Shown: positions 1 to 9,700, counted from the first letter of the stretch. The stretch is DNA of 38,311 bases from Magnetococcales bacterium (GCA_015229115.1 JADGCH010000005.1:59557-97867), one strand, 5' to 3'. Numbers and translations: made by a program. The notes: generated from the sequence alone by a model not told the origin.

Positions 1-1204
1 AGACAAGGGTTTCCTGCTGCTGTTCCAACGCCAGCAATCCATACAGCGTTTCAGGATGACGGGCGGCCTGTGTCAACCAGAGCTGACGTTGTGGGTCCTC
101 CTTGGCTATCAAACGGCTGGCCCAGACAGCTCCCTGGGCGCGATGATGACGGTTGTGACCTTCACCGCTGGCCAGGACGCGAAAATGGGCCAAGGCTGCT
201 GTTGTATCTTGTTGTAAATAGGCAATCAGGCCGGCGAACCAGAGGGAATCAGACCATTTACTGCCTCGTTCCTGTACATTAAGCTCAATCAGCTGGCGTG
301 CCTGCGCGTGATTCTGCTCCTTTTTATCCAGGAACAGCAGCTCACGTGTCAATTGCAGGCGGGCCTTATGGCGCGCTTCTTCCGGGATGTAACGGGCTTC
401 GGGAGATTGCAGCAGCTGAATAGCCATGGAGCGTGGTTGCTGACGCAACAGTCCATCCAGGCGTAGTTGCCACAGATCGGACGAGTTGGCCTGTGGTGCT
501 GGCAGGGTACGGTAGAGCTCTTCAAAACGGGGAGTGACCAGATAGGCCGCCTCCATGGCTTGCCAATAGGGACGCTGTTCGACCGGCAACTGCTGCTGGA
601 CGACAGCATGAAAGGCATCAATCTGGTTGCGTTTGAGCAGCGCAAGGGCACGATTCTTATGGTCCTCCGGCGTTAGCCGGCTTATCAGCGGCTGGGCCAG
701 CTTCTCCAGTTTGGCGGACAGAGGGTGGCCATGACTGTAATAGCTGCGCCAGAGTGGCTCAGCCTCCTGATGCAGGGCACGCAACAGCAGCAGTTCCAGA
801 TAGCGGACCTGCATGTCAACGGTGCGATTGGGACGTTGCCTGATCCAGCTCAGTATTTCATCGTCACTGCCTTGCGATAGGACGTGCTGATCCATCAGGG
901 TGCGTACCTTGGCGGCATGGGCATGATCAGGCCATCGCTTCAGGAAAGTGTACAGCTCAGCCAGCTTGGGTGTGCGGTTGCCATGGTCCAGCAGTTCCAG
1001 TTCCAGGTAGGAGCTCAGCACCGCATCACGTGGCCAGCGGCTGCGGTCAACAACAGGGGTGTTATCAACCGGTTGATCACTGTCCAGCAGTTGAAACAGG
1101 TTGCGATAGGCTGTCACCACCTCGGCATCGGTGTCCGCATAACCAGACACGACCATGGCCATGGCGGCAACAGTTAGAGAGGTTGCAAGGGTCAGGAATC
1201 TCAA
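1..1204 (-). CDS. slt: Soluble lytic murein transglycosylase, N-terminal part (cut by window edge)
   Basis: The frame is open from 1204 to the window edge, giving about 401 codons. The start is a TTG whose last two bases form part of the ftsY stop codon (TTGA overlap), so the gene is translationally coupled to ftsY. The first 22 residues form a signal peptide (MRFLTLATSLTV, then a hydrophobic stretch ending SGYA), consistent with a periplasmic enzyme. The rest is a helical, TPR-like superhelix with the Slt70-type segment WSDSLWFAGLIAYLQQD followed by AQGAVWASRL, where the ring-shaped U/L domain leads to the catalytic domain. The lysozyme-like catalytic domain (ES motif glutamate) would lie left of the window and cannot be checked. 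The family cleaves the MurNAc-GlcNAc bond of peptidoglycan to give 1,6-anhydro products. Family assignment rests on pattern and architecture only. Confidence 0.72.
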   Translation of the reverse strand, partial: MRFLTLATSLTVAAMAMVVSGYADTDAEVVTAYRNLFQLLDSDQPVDNTPVVDRSRWPRDAVLSSYLELELLDHGNRTPKLAELYTFLKRWPDHAHAAKVRTLMDQHVLSQGSDDEILSWIRQRPNRTVDMQVRYLELLLLRALHQEAEPLWRSYYSHGHPLSAKLEKLAQPLISRLTPEDHKNRALALLKRNQIDAFHAVVQQQLPVEQRPYWQAMEAAYLVTPRFEELYRTLPAPQANSSDLWQLRLDGLLRQQPRSMAIQLLQSPEARYIPEEARHKARLQLTRELLFLDKKEQNHAQARQLIELNVQERGSKWSDSLWFAGLIAYLQQDTTAALAHFRVLASGEGHNRHHRAQGAVWASRLIAKEDPQRQLWLTQAARHPETLYGLLALEQQQETLV

Positions 1205-2106
1205 CGATCGCCCCCAAACAGGGCTGCGACAAATTCCCTGGGCTGAAAAGGTTTCAGGTCGTCGATGCCTTCACCGACACCGATATAGCGGATCGGCAAC
1301 TGGAACTGTTCGTGGATGCCGACCACGACGCCTCCCCGAGCGGTACCATCCAGTTTGGTGATGATCAACCCTGTCAAGCCGATCATGCGATGAAACTCCT
1401 TGACCTGGTTGATGGCATTTTGGCCGGTCGTAGCATCCAGTACCAGCCAGACATCGTGCGGAGCAGAGGGCTGGTTGCGCGTTAGGGTGCGCTGGATTTT
1501 TTTCAGCTCATCCATCAGGTTATGGCGGGTATGCAGCCGACCGGCGGTATCGACAATCAGCAGATCACAACCACGGGCCACCGCTGCAGCATGGGCATCA
1601 AACACCACCGAGGCACTATCGGCGTTCTGCCCCTGGGCAATGACCGGGCATCCGGCCCGCTGTCCCCATACCTTGAGTTGGTCGACGGCAGCGGCGCGAA
1701 AGGTATCACCGGCAGCCAACAGCACCTGACGACCCTCCTCCCTGAATTGCCAGGCCAGTTTGCCAATGGTGGTGGTTTTGCCGACACCGTTGACCCCTAC
1801 CACCAGAATGACGTGCGGGCGGTCATGGCAGGACCAGGGCGGTTGATGGGTCAGCAGCCGTTCCTCAATAACGCTACATAACGCTTGGCGGAAGCGGTCC
1901 GCATCGTTCTTTTCGCGTTGACGGGCTTCCTTGATGATCGAAGCCGCCACTTCGACACCAAAATCAGAGGTAATCAGCAGCGATTCCAGTTCCTCAATGG
2001 TAGCATCATCCAGGCGTGCTCCAAAGGGCAGGATGGCATCCAGTTTGTCGGACAGCACCTGTCGTGTCTTCGATAGACCCTCTTTCAGGCGTTGAAAAAA
2101 GGACAT
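1201..2106 (-). CDS. ftsY: Signal recognition particle receptor FtsY
   Basis: 301 residues. FtsY is the SRP receptor GTPase that docks ribosome-nascent chain-SRP complexes at the inner membrane. The four-helix N domain (about residues 1-85) is followed by the G domain with P-loop GVNGVGKTTTIGKLA, the insertion-box motif DTFRAAAVDQL, DTAGR (G3) and TKLDGTARGG (G4). The C-terminal GVGEGIDDLKPF is the usual FtsY ending. The protein lacks the long acidic A domain of E. coli FtsY and begins almost directly at the N domain (MSFFQRLKEGLSKT), as in many alphaproteobacteria. A purine-rich ribosome site (AAAGGA) precedes the ATG. It lies 14 bp downstream of the cupin gene and overlaps slt by 4 bases. 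Confidence 0.96.
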   Translation of the reverse strand: MSFFQRLKEGLSKTRQVLSDKLDAILPFGARLDDATIEELESLLITSDFGVEVAASIIKEARQREKNDADRFRQALCSVIEERLLTHQPPWSCHDRPHVILVVGVNGVGKTTTIGKLAWQFREEGRQVLLAAGDTFRAAAVDQLKVWGQRAGCPVIAQGQNADSASVVFDAHAAAVARGCDLLIVDTAGRLHTRHNLMDELKKIQRTLTRNQPSAPHDVWLVLDATTGQNAINQVKEFHRMIGLTGLIITKLDGTARGGVVVGIHEQFQLPIRYIGVGEGIDDLKPFQPREFVAALFGGDR

Positions 2107-2120
2107 GACGCTTTATCCTT

Positions 2121-2498
2121 TCATTCCATAAGTTCAGTATCTTCATGGCTATAAGCAGGATGACAGCAGCAGAGGATATGGAGAGGCACGGTCCCGTACG
2201 CTTCGACACAATGGGGCATCTTGGGTGGAATTAAAACGGTGTCCCCAGGTTCAATGGCTATTGTCTGCTGACCGAGTATCATGCTACCGAATCCTTGGGT
2301 CACGTGGTAGAGTTCTTCTGTTGTTTGGTGATAGTGCAACCGTGTCCTGGATCCTGGCTGGATGATCGCCTCAGCCAAGCTTTGACGACCGGCTTTCTGA
2401 ACACCAGGGTGCAGCAATTCACGGATCTCTGAACCATCTTTGGTGACGTAGGCGGTGACGTTACGATAGCTTGTTTTTATGGTAGTCATGGACCTCAT
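2121..2498 (-). CDS. Small single-domain cupin protein
   Basis: 125 residues forming one cupin beta-barrel. Both cupin motifs are visible: motif 1 as RLHYHQTTEELYHVTQGFG (two His and a Glu as likely metal ligands) and motif 2 as PGDTVLIPPKMPHCVEA (the fourth ligand His). The opening TKDGSEIRELLHP is typical of a conserved group of stand-alone cupins of unknown substrate. No signal peptide, so cytoplasmic. An in-frame ATG nine bases downstream (2489), preceded by GAGG, is an equally plausible start. Gene spacing to ftsY is 14 bp, so they are probably co-transcribed, although no functional link is known. The substrate and reaction cannot be stated. Confidence 0.85.
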   Translation of the reverse strand: MRSMTTIKTSYRNVTAYVTKDGSEIRELLHPGVQKAGRQSLAEAIIQPGSRTRLHYHQTTEELYHVTQGFGSMILGQQTIAIEPGDTVLIPPKMPHCVEAYGTVPLHILCCCHPAYSHEDTELME

Positions 2499-2533
2499 CC
2501 GGGATCATACCACGCCGATACGATCCGGTGCAA

Positions 2534-4217
2534 TCAACTCCAGCTCAGCCAGCCGTTGTTGGCCTGCAGATCGGCCAGCTTGACGCCGGTAAGCGTCATC
2601 GCCATCTCGGCCTTTTTGGTGCTCTTGCCATCCAGGTCGATCTCCAGCAGTTTGCTGCTGTCGTTGAAGCGGATCTGACAGGCTCCCTTGCCGCTGAAAG
2701 CAGCCGATCCAATGAACGTACCATCACCGCTGCCACTGCGCAAGCTGGCGAGAATCTCGATGACATCACGACCGATGGTGAAGTTGGTCAGGGTATCTTT
2801 GGCTGTGGGTGATGATTCGGCCGCTGCCGTATAGCGAAACCGGTTCGGGCCACTGCCGCCGGTCAGTTTATCGGTTCCACCACCGCCACGGATGACCGCC
2901 GCTGTTGTGCCGGTGAGGGTGCCGGTGAGGGTAATCGTATCCGCTCCGCTGGAGCCGGTCACCGTTTCAACGTTGACCGACAGCATATTGCCCGCTGCCA
3001 TCAGGACGACGCTATCACTGCCGCTGCTGCCGACCACGCTCTCCACTGCCTTGAGCACCACTTGCCCTCCGGTCATCAGGGCGACAGTATCCACCTTGGT
3101 ACTGCCGACCACGCTCTCGACGCCACTCACGGCCAGCAGGCCGCCGGTCAGCAGGGTGATGGTATCGCTCTGACCCGAACTCGTCACGCTTTCGACCCCG
3201 GAACAGCTGACCGAGGCCGCTGCCATCAAGGGCGATCTGATCAACAGCTGTGCTGCCCAGCACTTTCTCAATCGATGACAGCGCCAGAGCCGCTCCAGTG
3301 CTTAGCAGGGTGATGGTATCGCTCTTGTTAGTTCCCACCGCCGAGGCCGCTGTGGTCTCGCTGCCACCATTGAGCTTGTAACGCACACCGGTGGGTGCGA
3401 TTTTATCCAGCCCGATGGCCAGCTGGTTGATCGAACCGGCTTCTGCTGCGCCCAGGTTGATCTCCTTGGTGCGGTAGCCATCCTTGCTGATTTTGAGCGT
3501 GCCACCCTTGGACGTCATGAGGGTGACTAGGCTGCCATCGCTTTCCACCGGCACCGGTTGGCCATCCAGGGTGACGGCAGCACCGGCTATGGCCGCGCTA
3601 TCGCTGTTGTTATAGAGATAGCCAGCCAGCACGGCGGGAATGTCGTTGGGGAAGCTGAGGGTGAACTGGCCTGTGGTGTTGGTGGCGACCGCACCATAGC
3701 CGTCGACTGCCTCGACCTGCCAGCCGTAATCACCTGCGGCAACGGTGATCGGCAGTTCCTTGAAATCGATCACCGTGCGCGACAGCTCCAGATTGTCCTG
3801 GCGGTAGACGGCGTTGCTGCTGCCGTTTTGGGTGATCACCAGGTTGTAGCGGATGGCATCGCCATCCGGGTCCGTGGCATCGCTCCAGTTGAACAGACCG
3901 ATGCGGTGCACGGCGGTGGCAGACGGCTCCTGTAGCGTCACCGCTGAGGGGGCCCGGTTGCCCTCCTTGCTACGGTAGAGGTTACCCATCACCGGGGTGG
4001 CCAGCTGGTCACTCTCGCTATCGCGGATGGAGTATTGCAACTGGTAGCGGCCGGGAATGGTCCAGTCAACGTCCTTGATCTGGCTGCTGTCGACCTGCCA
4101 GCGTTTGGCCGTGTCGTTGTAGCTCATGGCAGCCGTGGGCAGATCGAAGCTGAGCTGTAAATTACCGCTACTACCCGGTGCCTTGAAATATGGTGTTGTT
4201 TTGGCTCCCCTCTCCAT
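2534..4217 (-). pseudogene. Frameshifted, 5'-truncated remnant of a type I-secreted repeat protein
   Basis: Two overlapping frames encode one protein. The upstream frame (4217 to about 3230) carries a fibronectin III-like domain (WSDATDPDGDAIRYNLV), a carboxypeptidase-regulatory-like fold (LAGYLYNNSDSAAIAGAAV) and the first of five 25-26-residue repeats of the form DTITLL...VESVVGS. The downstream frame (ends 2534) continues these repeats and finishes with a serralysin-type C-terminal domain (GGTDKLTGGSGPNRF, then FIGSAAFSG), a hallmark of type I secretion substrates. The frames join at 3227-3230, where one extra base in CTTG breaks the repeat: removing it restores IALMAAASVSCSGVESV. The apparent start lies inside the palindromic repeat at 4203-4242 and has no ribosome site, so the 5' part of the gene is missing. 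It could be a sequencing error plus an unusual start, but two independent defects favour decay. Confidence 0.75.
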
Positions 4218-4242
4218 TCATGGAGAGGGGTTGGGGGTGAGG
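4203..4242. repeat. Palindromic intergenic repeat (REP/MITE-like)
   Basis: A perfect 10-bp inverted repeat (CCCCTCTCCA, loop TTCA, TGGAGAGGGG) occupies 4207-4230 and is followed by GTTGGGGGTGAGG-type sequence to 4242. This combination resembles a short palindromic repeat found scattered between genes in many bacterial genomes. It lies immediately after the Rpn-family stop codon and abuts the truncated 5' end of the repeat-protein pseudogene, whose apparent start codon is inside it. It has no T-tract on either strand, so it is a poor intrinsic terminator. Copy number elsewhere in the genome cannot be seen here. Confidence 0.65.
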
Positions 4243-5082
4243 TCACATAAAAAGGCCGTCAGTGGCTGAAGATCTCGTCCAGCGAGCGGGCATCGAGGAT
4301 GCGTGGGCGAATTGGGATAGCATCTCGACCTCCTGTTCAGGGTTGACTTGCAAGACAATCTCTTCGACCTGTTCACGACGCATGAACTTGAACACAGTGG
4401 CCATGTAGATCATGGCGGGAAGCAACAATTCCGGGCATTGCCGCAAGGCGGCGATGATTTGCCCCATGGCCTTCATCTGGGTTTCAGGGTCACGGGTGCC
4501 ATACTTGAGCAGCATGAAACCAGCGCGCAGACGGGCATGACTGGAGAGGCGATCATCATCGATCTGCTGCAAGTGCACCACAACAAAGCGCAGATTGAGC
4601 AGCCAGGGTCGCAGCACTTGGGGTGCATCGACCAGCGACAGCAGCTCATCGGTTGTGGTGATGGGTGCATCGTTCTGGATCGGTTCGTGACGAATGACTA
4701 GGCCGATCACCAAGGGTAGGGCAACCGGATCAGGGGTGCTGGCCAGCTCCTGCTTGATGGTTTCGATGACATTGCTGGTAATCTGCCACGGATGAAACCG
4801 GTCGGGGAAGCTTTTATGCTCAATGACGATGTGGACGTACAGCGGCTTGTCATCGACCAGCTTGATGAGGAACAGCCGATCCAGCAGCGCTGGGCACAAT
4901 TTCTGGTTGACGACGCTGCTTTCGACCGGTTTGGGTAGGTCGGGGGTCATCAGGGCTACCAGTTCCGATGGCAGACGTTCGCGAAAAAGATGATCGGTGG
5001 TGGCTGGATCCAACAGCTTTTTGATCAGCCGGTCATGCGGCTGGGAGATGGACTGGCTATCGAGCACAGTGGTGTTGGGCAT
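4243..5082 (-). CDS. Rpn-family recombination-promoting nuclease/putative transposase, C-terminus lost
   Basis: About 279 residues from the ATG at 5082; a GTG at 5100 would overlap the metH end. The protein matches the Rpn/YhgA-like PD-(D/E)XK family: HDRLIKKLLDPATTDHLFRE at the start, then LYVHIVIEHKSFPD with the E-x-K catalytic signature, then the helical segment ending EVEMLSQFAHA. Family members are DNA endonucleases that stimulate RecA-independent recombination. They usually continue with a Gly/Glu-rich linker and end in LDARSLDEIF. Here the linker is gone and the ending RILDARSLDEIFSH is still encoded at 4259-4303, but in another frame, so translation ends in a nonsense tail (SSMPARWTRSSATDGLFM). 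This indicates an internal deletion with frame change. The nuclease core looks intact. Confidence 0.72.
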   Translation of the reverse strand: MPNTTVLDSQSISQPHDRLIKKLLDPATTDHLFRERLPSELVALMTPDLPKPVESSVVNQKLCPALLDRLFLIKLVDDKPLYVHIVIEHKSFPDRFHPWQITSNVIETIKQELASTPDPVALPLVIGLVIRHEPIQNDAPITTTDELLSLVDAPQVLRPWLLNLRFVVVHLQQIDDDRLSSHARLRAGFMLLKYGTRDPETQMKAMGQIIAALRQCPELLLPAMIYMATVFKFMRREQVEEIVLQVNPEQEVEMLSQFAHASSMPARWTRSSATDGLFM

Positions 5083-5084
5083 GC

Positions 5085-8000
5085 TTAATTCACCAGCCAC
5101 CGTTCCACTTCTACGACTGTGCTGCCCTTGCGTTGGGCATAGTCCTCAATCTGATCCTTTCCGATCGGGCCGACGCGGAAATAACGCGCCTCCGGATGGG
5201 CCAGATAGTAACCGCACACCGATGCAGCCGGGTACATGGCGCGGCTTTCGGTCAGGGTGACACCGGTATGATCGGTGGCTGACAGCAGCTGGAAGATCAG
5301 ATCCTTTTCGGTGTGATCGGGACAGGCCGGATAGCCTGGAGCTGGACGAATGCCCTGATAACGCTCGCGCACCAGCTCTTCGTGGCTGAGCTGCTCATCC
5401 GGGGCATAGCCCCAGAACTGTTGCCGCACCCGCTGATGCAGATGTTCGGCAAAGGCCTCTGCCAGCCGGTCGGCCAGAGCTTTGAGCAGAATGGCCCGAT
5501 AGTCGTCATGTTGCTGCTCGCATTCGGCCAGCAGCGATTCCAGTCCGTCGCCGGCTGTGACGACAAACAGACCGAGATGATCGGCAAGGCTGGTAGCTGC
5601 CGGGGCAATCCAGTCGGCCAGGGCACGGCAGGGCTGATCGGTGGCTGCCTGTTGCTGTCGCAGGGTATGAACGGTTCCCAGCCGTTGTTGGTGGTGCTGA
5701 TCCTCGAACAGGGCAATGTCATCGCCTTCGCTGCGGGCCGGCACAATACGGAAAACGGCATGAGCATGCAGACGCCGTGTTGCAACCAGTTGTTGCAACT
5801 GCTGTTGGGCATCCTCGAACAGCTTGCGCGCCTCGGTGCCATGGTCAGCATCTTCCAGCAGGGCCGGAAAACGTCCTGGCAGGCTCCAGGTATGGAAGAA
5901 CGGTGTCCAGTCGATCAACGGAATCAGATCGCTGAGGGGGTAATCCTTCAGCACATGGAGGCCCGGGAAATGGGGCGCGGGTGGTGGTGATGCGTCATCG
6001 GACCAGCTGGGTGCGGCATGACGCAGCCGAGCCTGGGACAGTGGAAGGAGCGTTTCCGCTGATTGGCGGCGATGATAGTTGTCAGAAAGGCGCTGATAGG
6101 AGCTGCGCATTTCATCCAAAAAGGCGGCACGCTTGTCTGGGCTTAGCAACGCTGCTACCACACCGACGCAACGCGAGGCGTCTTTGACGTGGACCACGGC
6201 ACCACGATAGTGCGGGGCAATCTTGATGGCCGTGTGCAGGGCTGAGGTGGTGGCCCCGCCAATCAGCAGCGGCATGGACCACTGACGCTGCTCCATGGCG
6301 CGGGCGATTTCGGCCATCTGCTCCAGGGAGGGAGTGATCAGTCCGGATAGGCCGATCATGTCGACCTGGAGTGCCTCGGCCTGACGCAGGATCTCTTCAG
6401 CGGGGACCATGACGCCGAGATCGCTAACCTGATAATTGTTGCACTGTAACACCACTTTGACGATGTTCTTGCCGATATCGTGGACATCGCCTTTGACCGT
6501 CGCCAGCAGGATATGAGCCTTGCTTTGTGGATCGGAGCGCTGTTCCTGTTCGATAAACGGGGTGAGATAGGCCACCGCCTTTTTCATCACCCGGGCGCTT
6601 TTGACCACCTGGGGTAGAAACATCTTGCCAGCGCCGAACAGCTCTCCGACCTGGTTGATGCCATCCATCAGGGGGCCCTCGATCACATCGATGGGGTGGC
6701 TGCTTTGCCGTCGTGCCTCCTCGACATCGATTTCGATGAAATCGCTGATACCGCGGACCAGCGCCGATGCCAATCGTTCTGCCACCGGGGCCTGACGCCA
6801 GGCCTGTTGCACCGTGTCGTTGCTGCTGGCCTCGGTCTGCTTGATCTGTGTCGCCAGCTCGATGAGCCGGTCGGTGGCGTCGGGCCGTCTCATGAACAGC
6901 ACATCTTCGATGCGGGTCAGGAGATCCGGTTCGATCCCTTCATAGACAGCTAACTGCCCGGCATTGACGATGCCCATATCCAGTCCGGCAGCGATAGCGT
7001 GGTAGAGGAAGGCGGCGTGCATGGCCTCGCGAATGCGGTCGTTGCCACGGAATGAAAACGAGATATTGCTGATGCCACCACTGATCAGGGCGTGTGGCAG
7101 ATTGGCTTTGATCCAGCGTACCGTATCGATGAAATCGATGGCATAGCGGTCGTGTGCCTCAATGCCGGTTGCCACGGCAAAAACGTTGGGATCGAAGATA
7201 ATATCCTGGGGTGGGAAGCCAATCCGTTCGGTCAACAGCTGGTAGGCTCGGGCACAGATGGCACAGCGCCGTTCCAGGGTATCCGCCTGTCCCTGTTCGT
7301 CGAAGGCCATCACCACCACGGCGGCCCCGTAGCGGCGTGCCAGGGTGGCCTGATGCAGAAAACGCTCTTCCCCTTCCTTGAGACTGATAGAATTGATGAT
7401 GCACTTGCCCTGGACCGATTGCAGCCCGGCTTCAATAACCGACCAGTTTGAGGAGTCGATCATGACTGGAACCCGGCTGATGTCTGGCTCAGAGGCGATC
7501 AGGTTGAGAAAGGAGACCATCTCCTGCTGGGCCTCAATGAGGCTGTCGTCCATGTTGATGTCGATGATCTGGGCGCCATTTTCTACCTGCTGGCGGGCGA
7601 TGCGCAGTGCATCGTCGTAGAGCTTTTCGCGGATGCAGCGGGCAAATAGGCGTGATCCGGAGACGTTGGTACGTTCACCGATGTTGACAAACAGCCTGTT
7701 GTGATCAATGGTCAGCGGTTCCAGTCCAGCGATGGAGCAGACCGGAGGTTGTTGCGGTATCGGTCGTGGTGGTAACCCGGAGGTACTGGCTGCCATGGCC
7801 TCAATGTGGGCTGGTGTGGTGCCACAGCAACCGCCAACGATGTTGACCAGGCCAGCACGGGCGAATTCGGCGATCGTCTGGGCCATCTCGCTAGCTGTCT
7901 CGTCGTATCCTCCCAGGGCATTGGGCAGACCGGCGTTGGGATGGACGGAAATGAAGCAGTTGGCACACTGGGACAGTTCGGCCAGATAAGGACGGATCTC

Positions 8001-8759
8001 ACGCGCTCCAAGGGCGCAGTTAAGCCCGACCGAGATCGGGTTGGCATGGGCGATGGAGTGCCAGAAGGCCGTCACGGTCTGGCCAGACAGGGTGCGCCCG
8101 CTACGGTCGGTGATCGTGGCCGAGATCATGATGGGGACCGGTTGCTGGCGTAACGCATTGGCCTCAAGGACAGCGTCAATGGCAGCCTTGCAGTTGAGGG
8201 TGTCAAAAACGGTTTCGATCAGCAATAAGTCAGCTCCGCCGTCCAGCAATCCGCGCACCGATTCGGCGTAGTGCCGTTTCAGGGTGGCGTAATCAATGTT
8301 GCGGTAACCCGGGTTGCTGACGTCCGGTGAAATGGAGGCGGTGCGGTTGGTCGGTCCGATAACGCCAGCAACGAAACGGGGCTTTTCGGGGCTGCTGAAG
8401 CGATCGGTACTTTCCCTGGCTAGAGAGGCTGCGCTATAATTGAGCTCGTAGACCAGATGTTCCAGTTGGTAGTCAGCCATGGAGATGGCATTGGCATTGA
8501 AGCTGTTGGTTTCAATGATGTCTGCTCCGGCCTTCAGGTAGGCATGGTGAATGTTGCGTAGGATATCTGGCTGGGTCAGGCAGAGGATGTCGTTGTTACC
8601 ACTCAGATCGCAGGCGTGGTCACGCAACCGTTGACCGCGAAAGCCCTGTTCATCAAGCTGGAGTTGCTGGATCATGGTGCCCATGGCGCCATCGAGGATC
8701 AAAATGCGCTGCTGCAACAGCTTTGATAATAACTGGGAACGGGGCTGATCAATAACCAT
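5085..8759 (-). CDS. metH: Cobalamin-dependent methionine synthase
   Basis: 1224 residues from ATG 8759, close to E. coli MetH (1227). The frame extends further upstream, but the homologous start is [11 protein letters not shown]. MetH transfers a methyl group from 5-methyltetrahydrofolate to homocysteine through methylcobalamin. Modules in order: homocysteine domain with zinc ligands C248 (GLNCALG) and C311/C312 (VGGCCGTTP); pterin domain beginning [11 protein letters not shown]; cobalamin cap and Rossmann domain with the [10 protein letters not shown] motif supplying the axial His and the [11 protein letters not shown] loop; S-adenosylmethionine reactivation domain with [15 protein letters not shown] and [19 protein letters not shown]. 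It is transcribed divergently from the exported-protein gene at 8924, and a promoter candidate lies at 8842-8870. The leader is only about 75 bases, too short for a B12 riboswitch. Confidence 0.97.
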   Translation of the reverse strand: MVIDQPRSQLLSKLLQQRILILDGAMGTMIQQLQLDEQGFRGQRLRDHACDLSGNNDILCLTQPDILRNIHHAYLKAGADIIETNSFNANAISMADYQLEHLVYELNYSAASLARESTDRFSSPEKPRFVAGVIGPTNRTASISPDVSNPGYRNIDYATLKRHYAESVRGLLDGGADLLLIETVFDTLNCKAAIDAVLEANALRQQPVPIMISATITDRSGRTLSGQTVTAFWHSIAHANPISVGLNCALGAREIRPYLAELSQCANCFISVHPNAGLPNALGGYDETASEMAQTIAEFARAGLVNIVGGCCGTTPAHIEAMAASTSGLPPRPIPQQPPVCSIAGLEPLTIDHNRLFVNIGERTNVSGSRLFARCIREKLYDDALRIARQQVENGAQIIDINMDDSLIEAQQEMVSFLNLIASEPDISRVPVMIDSSNWSVIEAGLQSVQGKCIINSISLKEGEERFLHQATLARRYGAAVVVMAFDEQGQADTLERRCAICARAYQLLTERIGFPPQDIIFDPNVFAVATGIEAHDRYAIDFIDTVRWIKANLPHALISGGISNISFSFRGNDRIREAMHAAFLYHAIAAGLDMGIVNAGQLAVYEGIEPDLLTRIEDVLFMRRPDATDRLIELATQIKQTEASSNDTVQQAWRQAPVAERLASALVRGISDFIEIDVEEARRQSSHPIDVIEGPLMDGINQVGELFGAGKMFLPQVVKSARVMKKAVAYLTPFIEQEQRSDPQSKAHILLATVKGDVHDIGKNIVKVVLQCNNYQVSDLGVMVPAEEILRQAEALQVDMIGLSGLITPSLEQMAEIARAMEQRQWSMPLLIGGATTSALHTAIKIAPHYRGAVVHVKDASRCVGVVAALLSPDKRAAFLDEMRSSYQRLSDNYHRRQSAETLLPLSQARLRHAAPSWSDDASPPPAPHFPGLHVLKDYPLSDLIPLIDWTPFFHTWSLPGRFPALLEDADHGTEARKLFEDAQQQLQQLVATRRLHAHAVFRIVPARSEGDDIALFEDQHHQQRLGTVHTLRQQQAATDQPCRALADWIAPAATSLADHLGLFVVTAGDGLESLLAECEQQHDDYRAILLKALADRLAEAFAEHLHQRVRQQFWGYAPDEQLSHEELVRERYQGIRPAPGYPACPDHTEKDLIFQLLSATDHTGVTLTESRAMYPAASVCGYYLAHPEARYFRVGPIGKDQIEDYAQRKGSTVVEVERWLVN

Positions 8760-8804
8760 TGTGTTACTCTTGATTGGATGGCATGGATTACTGTGTCTGA
8801 ATTG

Positions 8805-8813
8805 TGCTACAAT
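8805..8813 (+). promoter_or_regulatory. Candidate extended -10 promoter for the exported protein gene
   Basis: TGCTACAAT fits the extended -10 pattern TGnTAnAAT on the plus strand, about 110 bases upstream of the ATG at 8924. No good -35 box is visible, which is tolerated for extended -10 promoters. A similar TGATACAAT element occurs upstream of cheA at 28686-28694, which modestly supports both. Confidence 0.35.
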
Positions 8814-8841
8814 CGCAGTGACCGTGTGGCAGTGTGGCTGC

Positions 8842-8870
8842 ATTCTATAACATTTTACCGGATTATGCAA
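8842..8870 (-). promoter_or_regulatory. Candidate sigma-70-type promoter for metH
   Basis: Read on the minus strand, TTGCAT (8870-8865) and TAGAAT (8847-8842) are separated by 17 bases. The -10 box matches the consensus at five of six positions and the -35 at about half. Transcription would begin near 8835, giving a leader of roughly 75 bases before the metH ATG. The match is by eye only. Confidence 0.45.
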
Positions 8871-8923
8871 ATTTGGCAGGGGCCGTTCTGCCATCTCAAA
8901 TAAATGGTGTGGGGAGAAGGTGC

Positions 8924-9700
8924 ATGCGTTTATCCATGGCCGTGATATTAGGGATTTTGCTGACTTCAGGAATTGCCGGTGCGCAGGATCTGGAAACCAG
9001 AGAACTCCATAAGGAAGGGCCTTTTACCGTGCGAAAGTGGGTTAAGGAGGGGGTTTGCAAGCTGGAAATTTCCCTGATGAAGGGGAATCAACCCATGGGT
9101 ATCCTCGGCTTGCTGGATGGCAGAAAGTATTACGATGAGCTGTTCACCACCCGTACTGGTATCGGTAAAATCAAGGACAAAATCACGGTTCGTTTTGATC
9201 AGGAAACACCTTTAACGGTCCTTTTCCAGCCCGGTAGTGAGGCACAGAACGACAATTGGCATTGGCAATATCTGAAGAGTTCGGAAGAGTTGCTCAACCA
9301 GGTGCGGCGCCGGGGAACCATGGGTATTTCCTTTTCGAATGGCAAGGAAACGTTCAATTTTACCGTTCCGTTGAAGGGGAGCGGTAATGCGGTCAAGGCT
9401 CTGAAACAGTGCAGTGGCAGTGAGCCAGCAAAAAGTGATGCGAAGGTTGATGCAAAATCGGTTGCTGTTCCAGCCGCTACTGCTGCCGGAGCGGTTGCCG
9501 GTGGGGTAGCAGGGGCTGCGGTGAGCCATGCCAATGGGGAAAAGGTCAAGGCTGATGTCCCTGGCAAAGAGACCAAGAGCGCTGCCAAGAATGTTAAAAA
9601 ACAGAAGCGTTCTGGCGACAAGTCCTCCAGAACGCATCGTGGTCACGAGAAAAAACGGGCCAAGAAGAGCGATAGGACGAAAAAGCATTCAGATGGTTGA
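8924..9700 (+). CDS. Exported protein with basic C-terminal tail, function unknown
   Basis: 258 residues from ATG 8924, which follows a strong ribosome site (GGGGAGAAGG); the frame is open further upstream but that part lacks protein character. Residues 1-20 are a signal peptide ([20 protein letters not shown]). Residues 25-163 form a compact beta-rich domain with one Cys near each end (C45, C163), possibly disulfide-bonded. The ending [20 protein letters not shown] recalls the last strand and helix of IalB-like periplasmic proteins, a weak resemblance. Residues 183-200 are Ala/Gly/Val-rich, resembling a glycine-zipper or short membrane segment, and residues 205-258 are very rich in Lys/Arg. 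It is convergent with pyrE and divergent from metH, so it is probably a single-gene unit. I do not recognise a function. Confidence 0.8.
   Translation: MRLSMAVILGILLTSGIAGAQDLETRELHKEGPFTVRKWVKEGVCKLEISLMKGNQPMGILGLLDGRKYYDELFTTRTGIGKIKDKITVRFDQETPLTVLFQPGSEAQNDNWHWQYLKSSEELLNQVRRRGTMGISFSNGKETFNFTVPLKGSGNAVKALKQCSGSEPAKSDAKVDAKSVAVPAATAAGAVAGGVAGAAVSHANGEKVKADVPGKETKSAAKNVKKQKRSGDKSSRTHRGHEKKRAKKSDRTKKHSDG

Noticed and set aside
4203-4242. Palindrome as an intrinsic terminator of the Rpn gene
   Set aside because: There is no T-run after the stem on either strand; it fits a dispersed palindromic repeat better.
8760-8835. Possible cobalamin or SAM riboswitch in the metH leader
   Set aside because: The space between the promoter candidate and the metH start is only about 75 bases and no B12-box or SAM-aptamer stems are visible.
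8760-8894. N-terminal extension of metH by 45 codons
   Set aside because: The extra residues match no MetH homologue by pattern, cross the promoter candidate, and the ATG at 8759 aligns with the known start of the family.
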